Source: Symbiodinium microadriaticum (Eukaryota > Sar > Dinophyceae > Suessiales > Symbiodiniaceae). Taken from it: a stretch of DNA of 64,000 nt. The stretch's first letter is position 1. Each line of letters begins with the position of its first letter. This document shows positions 20,661 to 30,584 of the stretch, one piece after another. Made by a program: the position numbers and the translations under genes. The notes beneath the pieces were generated by a model. It was given only the letters and a program-made list of their open reading frames with translations, had not been told where the DNA came from and searched no databases. The stretch is taken from contig LSRX01000165.1 in NCBI GenBank assembly GCA_001939145.1, positions 23,110 through 87,109 of the forward strand, given 5' to 3'.

Positions 20661-20839
20661 ACATGCATGTAGTTAAGCATCCACAGAGATGCCGGTATCA
20701 ACACGATACTGCTACGAACAGCTAGGCGAATCTCTTTCGCTGCGTCTGGAAGAAGACTGACATGCATATGACATCAATCAGTTGAAGATACTTATTGTGA
20801 TCGGCTCTCGATTTGTTGCAATGGGTCCGACAGCTGTCC

Positions 20840-22100
20840 GGCCTGGGTAGCCTAGGTCAGGGTCAGATTTTTTGGCTGGGGATTCTAGGTAACGCTAGGG
20901 TGGGTTCGGTTCGGTCAGGGTTCAGGGCTGGTTAGACAAGGCTGGGGTCTCGCTTGGGTTAGGAAAGGATAGGTTCGGGTAAGTAAGGTTCAGGTTTAGG
21001 GTCGGTTCGGTTGGGTCACAGTTCGGGGTGTCCGTTAGGCAAGGCTTGGTTTAACGATAAAGGTTGATGCTTATGGTAGTTTAGCGTAGGTAAGGGTTTG
21101 GTTAGATCCGGATAGGTTGGGGTAGGATGGGCAAGGTTCGATTAGGCCAAGTAGGTTTAGGGTTTGGCAAAGGCTAGCACTGCTTAGATTGGGGTTTGCC
21201 GTAGGGCTTCGGGCACAGGTTTGGGTTTGGGTTTGGAGTCGGGTCGGCTGGGTTCGGTCAGGTCAGGCCGTAGTTTTAGGCTTGGTTCGGTCAGGGTAGG
21301 GTAGGCTAGGTTGGGGCGTGGGGTAGGTTGGCTCAGGTTGGGGTTCAGTTTCGGGTCCAGGTCGGGGGTAGGTTCGGTTAGGTTGGGTTGAGAGTTGGGT
21401 TGGGGTTTCGGGTATGGTAGGGTAGGTTCGAGGGAAGGATAAGTCAGAGTTCGGGGTAGGATAGGTCAGGCTACTGTAGGGCATTAAGTTGGGTTAGGTT
21501 CGGGTGTAGGCTAGGTTAGTCAGGATGGGTACGGGTTTGTTTGGTTCCAGGTTAGGGTTTGGGATAGGCTATCTCAGTCTAGGCAAGGGTTGGGTCCGGG
21601 TTTGTGTCAACTTAGGCCAGGGTAGGCTCGGGTTTGGGATAGGCTAGGTGAGGTTCAGCTTGGGTGGGTTAGACAAGGGTTGTTAGATGAGGGTGGGACT
21701 TCGGCTAGGTTTCAGAATAGGTTAGGTAGCTTTGGGCCTTGCATACATAGGTGAGTGCATTCTATGTAAGTGTTGGGTGAAGGCCAGGTTTTAGGTGAGG
21801 TGAGGTTTGGTTGGGCTACGGCTAGGGTTTGGGAAATAAAGTTAGGTCACAGTTAGGTCAGGTTCGGGCAGGGCTTGGGTCAGCAGCAGTTTGGGATTCT
21901 CAGGATAGCTCGGCTTCACCCAGGATTATGTTAGGGCAGGCTGATTCAGGTTAGGTTAGCTTATAATAGGGTCTGGGGCAAGGTAGGTTAGGGTGGCTCA
22001 GGATCCGTTCTGTTTGTTCAGGTTAGGCTAGATTCGATAGCTAGATTTGGTTGGGAAGGCTGCGAGGTAGACGGGGGTTTAGGGTAGGTTAGGATAGGCT
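20840..22100. repeat. degenerate GTTAGG/GTTCGG array
   Basis: For ~1.26 kb the plus strand is built from short irregular words such as GGTTAGG, GGTTCGG, GGGTAGG, GGTCAGG and TTTAGGG. It is very poor in C except in CAGG and TCGG. No fixed period is apparent. The base bias is strongly strand-specific (G+T on the plus strand). The words are one or two changes from the TTTAGGG telomere unit, so it may be an old interstitial telomeric or subtelomeric tract. Confidence 0.8.
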
Positions 22101-22911
22101 TTGTTAAGCCAGGTTCGGGCTGTACAGTTAGTGGTGAATGTGAACGGTGCCTCTCAAGACATGTCGGCTCAGGCCTCGACCCTTGCGAACTTCATTCTTT
22201 CAGGGTCTTCGGCCACTTGGTGGGGTTTCGGGTGTCCGGCACATTGTTCAGGGTCGGTTTCCGTTTTGGCCCTCTCCTTCTTTTCGGGGTCCTTTTTCGG
22301 CATAGTGGTTACCTTGTTTGTGTTCCGGGCCACTTTGCTTTCTCCAGCCAGGCAAGCAGTTGAAGCACCCGAGGCAGTGGTGCCTCGCCCTCGCTCCCTC
22401 CGGCTGAGGCCTTACTTGTATGAGTGACGTGCGACAGGACCTCGCAGCAGCTGCAGGCTAGATCTCTTGCGTCGGCCATTGCAAGACTGAGTCTGGAGGT
22501 GTGCCTAGTTCCTCCGCCCCTTCGGGTACTCTAAGCTCAGAGCTCCTCAGCCGAGGCCCCAGAACCCCTAGGACCCGTCCTTACTTGAGGACGTTCTGTT
22601 TCTTGCTCGCAGCCTGCCCCTGGCCTCTCGTGAGGCTCGGGCTCACGGCTTCCCTGCTCGCATTTTCTGTGCAGGGGCACGCGTGCCCTTCCCCGCCTAC
22701 CACTAGTCGCTTGCAGGACCCCTTGGACTTGGGTGCAGTGATCTTCTCCCCCCCTTCAAAAACCGAGCAAGAGACTTTGGACTTGTTGTTCTGGTTTCCT
22801 TTTGGCTTTGCCCCAAGGTACCCTTTCGGAGGAGCTCCTTGCTCGAGGCCAGCAAGGGGACTCCGAGGTGCAGGTGGGCCCTTCCTTCCAGGTCAGCGTG
22901 TCAGGCTTTAG
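22101..22911 (+). CDS. candidate retroelement-related frames upstream of RNase H
   Basis: Two open frames (22,101-22,427 and 22,501-22,911) have coding-like composition. The first carries WWGFG and a hydrophobic segment (VLALSFFSGSFFGIVVTLFV) followed by Pro/Arg-rich sequence. The second is Pro/Ser/Leu-rich. Neither has a domain I recognise. They lie directly upstream of the RNase H fragment on the same strand, so they may be decayed upstream parts of the same element (inference). Confidence 0.3.
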
Positions 22912-23110
22912 GAAGACGAGGCAGGCATCATGCAAGAGGCTTCGGTTCAGGTGCCTGCTTGATTGTAGACATGAAGGAGGAGATGGCTGCCGATCTCAGG
23001 AAAATGGGTTCCGGTGACCGACCCGGTCGAAAGCGGGAGCTTTGTACCACAGCACCCCACGGTGGTGCCTCAGCATCGGGCCCTAGTGGCCTCCGCGCCC
23101 TCCTGGCTGG

Positions 23111-23573
23111 CGTCTCCGGAGACGGCACCCCGTCCTGCCCTGGCCCCTGCGGCCGGTGCATATAAACATCCTTGAGGCCAGCGCTGTCTACCGGATGCTG
23201 AAAGGGGTTGCTGCCCACGCTGACTCGGTGCGCCTTGTCTCTCTTCTTGACAGCAATGTTTCTCGTTGTGCTTTGTCAAAGGGAAGGTCTTCTGCAAAGG
23301 GTCTAGGCCAGGTCTGCTGCCGCATTGCTGCGCTGGAGGTTGGGTTTGGGCTGTACCCCGCCTATCCTTACTGCCCTACACGACTTATGCCTGCAGATGG
23401 GCCTTCACGTGGGGCCTCACCGCCTCCTGCCGCTCCAGGTTTGGATCCTGGTTGGACTTCAGGCACTCGCCTTCTTGACTTGCAGCGCATCCCGCGTCTC
23501 AAGCGTTGGGCCTCGAACTGGGTCAGACTCCTCCTTCGCTTGGCCTCTCCCTCCTCTCCTGTGCTCTTGCAGG
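23111..23573 (+). pseudogene. retroelement RNase H fragment (DIRS-like)
   Basis: The frame containing 23,156 reads HINILEASAVYRML, VSLLDSNVSRCALSKGRSS and LYPAYPYCPTRLMPADGPSR. These are the three acidic motifs (Glu, Asp, Asp) and surrounding pattern of the RNase H domain of DIRS-type and related retroelements, where HIN.LE marks the join with reverse transcriptase. No reverse transcriptase motif is readable upstream in any frame, and downstream the frame runs into a TA-rich microsatellite at 23,575. It is therefore a truncated fragment rather than a working element. Confidence 0.6.
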
Positions 23574-23574
23574 A

Positions 23575-24170
23575 ACACACAAAAACACACACTCACACAC
23601 ATACCTTTTTATATGCGTCTATACGTACATATATTTTTGAATATATACAGTTATATACACACATACATGCACATATCTATCTATCTATATATATATATAT
23701 ATGTATATATATGTATATATATGTATATATATGTTTGATTTTCCTGCGTACATATATATGCTCGTATACATGTGTATATAGTTCTATAGAGACCAATATG
23801 TATACACAGCATACATATACATATTCATGTATGTGTATATTATGTGTGTGGGCATACATATATATATATACATATACATATACTTATGTGTATACTTTCA
23901 TACATGCACACATACTTACACACAACATTTTGTGTATATATCTATTTATCTATCTCTACACCTGCTTACATGTCGTTGTATATGCAGAGAGTGCGTCGGT
24001 GCAGCGCGCATTTGTTTGGGCCCGTGGAGGATCCTTTTCGTACGCATATATGCATTTTTGATGAAAAAAGTTACGAAACTCGGGTGTATGTTGAGATGCT
24101 TCTTTTCCGTCTATTTATCTCGCTAGCTAGCTATCTCTTTATCTATGTATATATATATATATATATAAAT
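23575..24170. repeat. TA/CA-rich microsatellite block
   Basis: ACACACAC, ATATATGT and TATCTATC words dominate for ~600 bases, with a less repetitive island at 23,985-24,105. Confidence 0.85.
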
Positions 24171-24237
24171 GCATATGAGGTGTGTAATTTATTTTCAGTC
24201 CGTTAACAAGGTTATTCGTTGAAATCGTGATTGCCGA

Positions 24238-24384
24238 ATGTCGAAGACAACTGAACATAGTCCAGAGCCCAGGCGAGACGGCGAGGAGCCTCCTGCTGCG
24301 CTGGCTCAAGTCGCCCAGGTGCCGGGAGCGGCTGCTACGTGGAGCCAGCAAAAGCTCGAAGAGGCAAGGCCGGTGCAACGGTAA
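24238..24384 (+). CDS. candidate first exon, small Pro/Glu-rich protein
   Basis: ATG 24238 opens a 48-codon frame (MSKTTEHSPEPRRDGEEPP, later TWSQQKLEEARPVQ) that ends at TAA 24,382 directly after ...CAACGGTAAC. A GT donor there (CG^GTAACAG) would remove the stop. The composition is typical of a soluble, disordered N-terminus. It is followed on the same strand by further exon candidates at 24,575 and 24,737. The product is unknown. Confidence 0.4.
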   Translation: MSKTTEHSPEPRRDGEEPPAALAQVAQVPGAAATWSQQKLEEARPVQR

Positions 24385-24574
24385 CAGTTTCGGCAAAACC
24401 GGAGCTCCTGTTGCAGGGGTTCCGAGCCACCAGCACATGGAACAGTAATCTGTATCAAACTGGTGAAGCGAATTGGAACAATAGCTCGACACGACAAGGA
24501 GGAGACAAGGAACCGGACACAGTGCTGTTGCTGCCTTGTCTTGCTTCTGCACTGCCGTCTTCATTGTGAAGGCT

Positions 24575-24900
24575 CTTTCTTCAAATTTGAGGAAGGCTTT
24601 CGTCTACGGCCAGGCGTATTCGATCTGAATACGGAGCTCATAGCGACTGGGGTCGGGCCAGTTCGAAGGCTTTTTCGACGCGCAAGTCCACCTGACGCTG
24701 TGAAACGGGAACTGCATAGCACCCTTGCTAATTTCTAGTCGCCGGCGGCTTCGACATGAGTCTTTTCTTAGAGACGAGGAACCCATCGCTCATGGTGCTC
24801 GGTTGGGGGGGGCGCAACACACCCTTGAGGATATGTTTGCCGTTGCAGCTCGCCGCAAAGCGGTGGCCTTGGGAGAGCAGTCTCCAGTGGTAGAGTCTCG
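24575..24900 (+). CDS. two candidate exons of an unknown protein
   Basis: 24,575-24,738 reads FFKFEEGFRLRPGVFDLNTE and VRRLFRRASPPDAVKREL, ending in TAG. A second frame from ~24,737 reads LRHESFLRDEEPIAHGARLG and LEDMFAVAARRKAVALGEQS. Both are charged, soluble and better than their shadows. An intron or frame change joins them. They probably belong with the exon at 24,238. No family is recognised. Confidence 0.35.
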
Positions 24901-25454
24901 AGTATGCCTGCACCTGTCATTCGGACAATCAATCGGTATGACAGCAATGTGCCTGCTATTCACGGTCCTTACGGGATCATTCAACCGTGACTAGTGCCAT
25001 TGCGACAATTGCAACCGTTGCAATTTACTGTCATGCTTACATATGTCAGTGTTACTGTCCATGTAAGTCGTGTTGTCACTATTGGATGTTAGTGCCAGGT
25101 TTCCTCTTGCATGCAGTCTGCAGTCTTCAGCTGCCCTACCTGTGCATGAATGGACCATGCAAAGCTCACCATGCATGTGCGCATATTGCGGCGTCGTCCC
25201 GAACCATGAGCAGCACTTGGCGTTACAAAGGGAGGCACAACAAACTGGTTTCTTTCCGTAGACAGAAGAAAGCAACGCAGCAGACACGTTGGACATGTAA
25301 GTGGGAAACATCCCGTTGTTTCCTGTGAAGGCAGTGTGAAGCTGATTACAATCAGTGCACTGATTTTGCAGAGCCGATCCCATGTGATCCCATAATGCCA
25401 TCGCAGATTCTGCACTCACCACGAGCGTTTATGGCTGTCGGCATGGTGCCAAGA

Positions 25455-25875
25455 AGGTGCAGTTGAGCATCCGAAACGACCTCGTGAAGGAAGCGGGTGT
25501 CAAGGCAGCCTGGTTGCCTGTTTTGGTGTGCAAGTTGGATTTCGCTGACGACGTGCTCAGGCGTCCATCTCATTTGATGTGCAAGCGACACCGAAGGTGT
25601 CGCCGGTACCATCGAGCGCCCTGGCTGTTGCTGTTGACCCCAAAGTCTCACTTGTTTGCAACGCCTCCTGCTTCTTGGAGACTGAACCAAGGAAGTGGGT
25701 CGGGCGTCTTCGGGTTAATGGACATGAAGGCATTGAATGCGAATATCCTGATACTGCTGTGTGGCTTGCCAGGGGAAGGCGAAGACGCGAAAAGACTGCC
25801 GTGCCGATTTCTGCATGCATGCATCTAACTGCAGATCGATCCCAAAAGCTGCTTTACGGTGAGACCATGGAATGA
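25455..25875 (+). CDS. candidate exons of an unknown protein
   Basis: 25,455-25,575 reads KKVQLSIRNDLVKEAG and VCKLDFADDVLRRP. The frame 25,579-25,875 reads VSPVPSSALAVAVDPKVS and ETEPRKWVGRLRVNGHEG, with a basic end. They are coding-like and on the same strand as their neighbours. The join between them (near 25,575) needs a frame change. There are no domain calls. Confidence 0.35.
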
Positions 25876-26224
25876 CTTGCCACAATACAGGCTACACAAC
25901 AGGTGCAGGTTCAGATCCATGACAGAACCACTTCTGGTCAGCAGTCAGCAACATGGACTCGACTGGCTGCGATTACCCAAGGTGCAGCGATTGGATGACT
26001 GCATCTCGCAGGAGGCGCAGGCGGGGCATGTTACATGGTTCTCGGTTAGCAGACTGCTAGTCAGATGGTCCAATCGGCGAACGTGACCTGCTCGCAGGTG
26101 CGAACACAAAAGCTGCAGGACATGAAAAGGGTTGGAGTCCTGGCTTGATCGGCGTCTGTGAAGAGTGGATGACCACGTACAGTCGCCATGCTACTAGACC
26201 TTGCTAGCCTTGCTAGCGTGAGCA

Positions 26225-26551
26225 GGTGGTGTTGCAGCCAAAGATCACACAGGCTCAAGGCAAGCTCGAGGCGCAGCAAAGCTCAGGGCTTAGGGCATCG
26301 AATCCAAGTTGACCTCAGCCTCGGTCGTGTATTGCGGAGGCTGCCTTCTTGAATCAGCTGGAACATGTTCATGGTCTTCTGGATGTTGGAAGCTGAGAGA
26401 CACAACCCATACGATCTCCCATTTCTATGCTTTCATATGTGGCGCTTCGACGATGAGTGTTGAGGCCGTCAATGATCGGATGGCGTCGGTGGAGAAGGCC
26501 GTGGTGCACCAAGTCGGTGCAATCACAGCGTTAACAGAAAGCTTATCGTAA
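26225..26551 (+). CDS. candidate coiled-coil exons
   Basis: 26,225-26,290 reads VLQPKITQAQGKLEAQQ. 26,453-26,551 begins MSVEAVNDRMASVEKAVVHQ and continues as a helix to a TAA. Heptad-like spacing and the lack of stops suggest internal exons of a filamentous protein, perhaps the same type as those at 27.9-29 kb. The function is unknown. Confidence 0.35.
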
Positions 26552-26889
26552 GTAGCTAATTAGAGTGAGAGTCGTAAAGAAACGAATGATTGTGAGGGGA
26601 TAATGAGGCTTATTGGCAGGTAAGTGAGAACGATGACTAGCAACACCTGCGCAGGATTTCCAGCAGTCAAGGGCGCGCTATATTGGGCAAATGGACATGG
26701 AAGCTTCGGCAATCGCATGGCACCTGGCATGCTGAGTGCATGTCTGTGTTTGTCTGGTGTGCTGTTTGCTCAGCTGATGTTGTGGCCTCCTTTCAGTTTC
26801 GAGTGACCGGTTCTTGCGAAATCAGACATGCCAAGCTACACGTGCGCATCCGCTGGCATACATGCATGTGCACGAACATGTACCTGTAC

Positions 26890-27606
26890 ATATGTATGTG
26901 TGTATATATATATACATATATATATATATATGTACATACACATATACACACTTGCGTACATACATACATACATACATACATACATACATACATACAAACA
27001 TACATACACGCATGCGGTACATATATATGTATATACACACACATGCATGGTTATGCACATGCATGAAAAGCCGTAATGAGGTTTCAAGAAACCAGCTAAA
27101 CAAAATAACGTGCACCTGGTCCTTTCTGTGCATGCACATGATCCATCTATTCGAACCTTCACGGACTGTTCGTTTCTCTTGCATCATACATAGAGGCTGG
27201 TGTTGGGCGTTCTGGCACCATGAACTATGGAAAGTTTACAGTATACAGTATACAGTATATATATATATATATTTATATTCTATATTGCATATATATATAT
27301 ATACACTATCTATCTCTCTCTCTCTCTCTATATGTATATATATGTACACACACACGTATATGTATGAATGCGTACATAAACCTGCATGTGTTTGCGTGTG
27401 TATATACATATTATATATCTATCTATCTATCTATCTATCTATCCATCTATCTATACACACGTATATGTATGAATGCGTACATAAGCCTGCAAGTGTTTGT
27501 GTGTATATATATATATATGTATATGTGTCTGTGCGTATGCATGTGTGTGTATATATGTATATATATATATGTATATGTATGTACATGTATATATATATAC
27601 ACACAT

Positions 27607-27641
<35 letters not shown>

Positions 27642-27665
27642 ATATATATATATATACATGCATGC
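26890..27665. repeat. TA/CATA/TATC microsatellite block with a duplicated segment
   Basis: (TA)n at 26,908-26,935, (CATA)n at 26,957-27,008, (TA)n at 27,255-27,305, (TC)n at ~27,312-27,328, (TATC)n at 27,417-27,455 and (TA)n at 27,618-27,657. About 50 bases at 27,350-27,405 are repeated at 27,455-27,510 (offset 105) with few changes. Confidence 0.9.
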
Positions 27666-27857
27666 ATCGTTTAGTTGTGTACGGACGCCGGGACGATGTC
27701 TACATGTACCAAAATTTTAAAAAGGTCTATGTATATATGGACACAAATACATAAGTCCCTGTTTGTGCGTGTATGAATGTTCTAAATGTATTGAATAATT
27801 TTTATCATGCCATTGCTGGTGCATGAAGTAGCATCCACACCTCGACGGTGTCGTGCC

Positions 27858-27945
27858 CAGGAGCAAGATTTGACGGAGTTCAAAAAGGCTTTCCAGCTGG
27901 AGCAGACACATCGACAGGCTGCCGAAAGTTACCGGTTCCCAACTT
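27858..27945 (+). CDS. coiled-coil exon (candidate)
   Basis: Encodes EQDLTEFKKAFQLEQTHRQA, an amphipathic helix rich in Glu, Lys and Gln, followed by a loss of helical pattern before TGA. It is on the same strand and about 30 bases from a longer exon of the same character. Likely an internal exon of one coiled-coil gene that runs to ~28.96 kb. Confidence 0.45.
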
Positions 27946-27975
27946 GCTTGGTGTCCAGCTTTGACATTTGATTGA

Positions 27976-28185
27976 GATGAGTTTGTCTGCAACTTTCTGA
28001 GCCAGGAGCGAGAAAAGACTTTTCACGAGCGGCTGGAGTCTGCCAGGGTCCACACGGCTGAGAAGCTGGCAGAACCCTCAACTGAGGGAAGCCAGCCTGC
28101 ATGCCGTCTCTGCATGGATGTCTGTAGACATCTTGATCTTGGCACCGGTAGTGACATTGGCAGCACATTCGCCGTGCCGCTCTAA
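27976..28185 (+). CDS. coiled-coil exon (candidate)
   Basis: An open stretch of 69 codons between TGA (27,973) and TAA (28,183), without an ATG at its start. It encodes FLSQEREKTFHERLESARVH and TAEKLAEPSTEGS, then a Cys-containing, less charged end. The first half is clearly helical and charged. The second half may be intron. The context is the same strand as the helical exons at 27,858, 28,690 and 28,869. Confidence 0.45.
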   Translation, partial: DEFVCNFLSQEREKTFHERLESARVHTAEKLAEPSTEGSQPACRLCMDVCRHLDLGTGSDIGSTFAVPL

Positions 28186-28689
28186 GGCCAGGGACGATCA
28201 GCTAGCTGACAGGAAGTATGTTGGAGCCTCGTACCTGAACACAGCTTATGCCGGGTCATAACTCTGCACAGAGATGGTGCTGCGATTGTTGCACGATGTC
28301 TAGCAGTCTAGCACAGGCTCAGCTTCTGCGTGATGCTGATGAAAGCGTCCACCACTAAGTCGCTAAGATCGTCAGTTTGGCCATGTCTCTCTCAGAATTA
28401 CTGCAAACGCTGCTGTGAGGTGCGAGAGCGGGACCGGGAGCAGCAAAAGTTCAAGGAGACCCGGCCATAAATAGTGCGAGCGGGGCACGTTGCGTGCAAA
28501 GTCAGACTCAACTTTCCTTAACATGAACAACGACATGCGCTGAGACACTTTTCCCTGGGCTTTGACATCACAGCAGAAGAGAACTTTACCCGAGCCATCC
28601 ATACAGTAGCACCGGTCCGTTCTCTCAACCACAGACAGATATCAGGTTGTGGTAGAGAACCCGAGGTGCATATGGCCTTAAGCTGTCCA

Positions 28690-28958
28690 AAGCTGGAAGG
28701 AGCAGGTTGATGCCGAGATCGCAGCACTGAAGACTTCCATTTCCGAAGCTTCTAAGGCGGATCCGGTGGCCACAGGGCTGTAGTCTGCTAGACCGCAAAA
28801 CTGGCCTGCTCGTTGGTGCTGGGTCCTGCATGAGCGGGGTTCTCCTCTGAGCGCAGGCACGGAGTCAGGCAGATGATGACATCGTTGCAGCATTGAACCA
28901 CTACACCAAGGACTTTTGCTCTGCCAGTGCCCGTAGAGTGGTGCACCTTGATGCTTAA
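28690..28958 (+). CDS. two coiled-coil exons (candidate)
   Basis: 28,690-28,780 reads WKEQVDAEIAALKTSISEAS and ends in TAG. 28,869-28,955 reads ADDDIVAALNHYTKDFCSAS and ends in TAA. Neither begins with ATG, as expected for internal exons. Together with 27,858 and 27,976 they suggest a gene with short exons and introns of 30-500 bases. The protein is unknown, probably structural. Confidence 0.4.
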
Positions 28959-30186
28959 GCCCATGAGACTGGCGTTGGGTTTGCAAGTGCTCCCCACAGT
29001 TTTGTGCAGATTGGATGGAAGTTCAGTGATCGGCATCCATCCTTTCCTTGTGCACGGCTGTTTCCGCAGCTGCTGCTAGAGTCGGCAGTTCGGCTCATGT
29101 CTACACAGGCTTGTGCAGAAAGGCCACCAAAGAAGAGTTGTGGGGGTGTTTGTGGTCATTTTACACTCCGCAGAGGAGCTCCAACAGGCCGTCAGCTCGG
29201 TGAGCCGGACACCAAGAAAGCATGTCTGAGAGTCATGGATAGTGTTGTTCTTCTGTAGCAATTTATCGATCATTGCGCGACAGACCCAATGATATACTGA
29301 ATCTCCTTGTATCTTCACGTTGTCTCTAACCCCCATCTTCATCTCAGTCTTAAAACTCTTGCCTAGAGTTGCCCTTTATCCTGCTCCGGTTTCGTCCTGG
29401 GTCTTCATCTGACATCTGTCTGAGCGGGTGACACACGAAGTGACATGCGGCCGCCGGCTAGGCCCACAGACTCGTGGTTTCTGGGTGATGCTGAAAGAGA
29501 TTCCCACGTCACCACTGGAAAAGAAAGGGATGAGCTAAGGAACCTGCATGCAGTGCGCACGCCTTGCTTTGGTCAAGTTTAATTTTGGCTCAAAAAGTCT
29601 GGCTGGAAAAGAAGACGCAACAGAATTGAAATTCCTTGGTGCCAGAGAAGACGGCCGACATCCCTTTCACACTGCCCTGAAATGGGCTGTTTAGGTTGAA
29701 GGCTGACTCAAAACATTGGCACAAAGAAGACGTGTTGTGGGGAGTCACAGCAGTAGAACACATGAAAAGGCTTCCATGAGATCGTGTTAGCCAGGGCGTC
29801 GCATTTAAGATAATCCGATAGTGACTCTGCAAAGACCTCAAGTTTCCGGTGCAACACTAATCGTACGAACCTCGGTCGTTTCGTATCACTTGAAATTTGC
29901 AAGATGTTGTTGCTGCAACCTTTGTCTGCCTCAATACTTTGCCGGATCGACGCCGCGATGCATCTTCGTTCCCCTGCCGTTTTTGCATTTTTGTCTCCAT
30001 ACTGTTTGGGGTGTTTTGCCGGCTCTCAAAGGCTTCCAGTCGAAGGATCAGCAGCGGCTGACACTAATCTAGACGAGTGAACAATCCAACATGCGTGACT
30101 GCTACTGCCAACACCATTACTACTGAAGCTACTACTGCTGCAGCGATTGCTGCTGCCGCTACCGCCATGTTTAAATGTGTTGATAG
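28959..30186. other. no clear gene; spliced-leader-like word
   Basis: Only short, motif-free frames. ATTTTGGCTCAA at 29,582-29,593 matches 12 consecutive bases of the dinoflagellate spliced leader end (CCATTTTGGCTCAAG); the upstream part of the leader is absent. Confidence 0.3.
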
Positions 30187-30582
30187 TTGATCGTTGGTAA
30201 GAATGCAACTGCTACGACTGCTGCTGCAGTGGCAGTTGTAGCAGCAGCAGTAGCAGTAGCAGTAGCAGTAGCAGTAGCAGCAGCAGCAAGCGCCACGAGC
30301 GGTTCAAACGCGGCGGGTAGCTGTATGACTTGCAATGGGATATCCGAGTGTGTGCATTTGAAAGCTGCTGCTCTTGATATTATCTCTGAGTACTTCTGCT
30401 GGGACTCTCCAGCATCCATCGCGGCCGCTCAGTACGCGATCACTCTGCTGCAGGCCTTCTGGACAGAGGCCACGACTACAGAGATTATTCAAGACGTACG
30501 CGACCTGTACCCCGCAGAGTGCTATTTGCTTTTTGCAGCTTTCTGTGCAGCCAATTACCCTGAACTCAGACCTCTGCTCTGA
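30187..30582 (+). CDS. small ORF before the EEP ORF (possible ORF1)
   Basis: A frame of 131 codons. The first ~40 residues are an Ala/Val run caused by the triplet repeat and may not be translated. Residues ~45-131 look like a real folded segment (LHKAAALDI-type helix, AQYAITLLQAFWTEATTTEI, LYPAECYLLFAAFCAANYP). It stops at TGA 30,580-30,582, two bases before the ATG of the endonuclease ORF in another frame. The tight spacing suggests either one transcript with two ORFs, as in many LINEs, or a frame break inside one longer protein. No domain is recognised. Confidence 0.45.
   Translation: MIVGKNATATTAAAVAVVAAAVAVAVAVAVAAAASATSGSNAAGSCMTCNGISECVHLKAAALDIISEYFCWDSPASIAAAQYAITLLQAFWTEATTTEIIQDVRDLYPAECYLLFAAFCAANYPELRPLL
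30205..30290 (+). repeat. (AGCAGT)n-type triplet array
   Basis: GCTGCTGCAGTGGCAGTTGTAGC grading into repeated AGTAGC units, which reads as alternating Ala/Val in the overlapping frame. A related TAC/TGC triplet cluster precedes it at 30,095-30,165. Confidence 0.85.
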
Positions 30583-30584
30583 AC

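Noticed and set aside
26793..27674. Tyr/Ile/His-rich frames up to 286 codons
   Set aside because: Translations of TA/CATA/TATC repeats.
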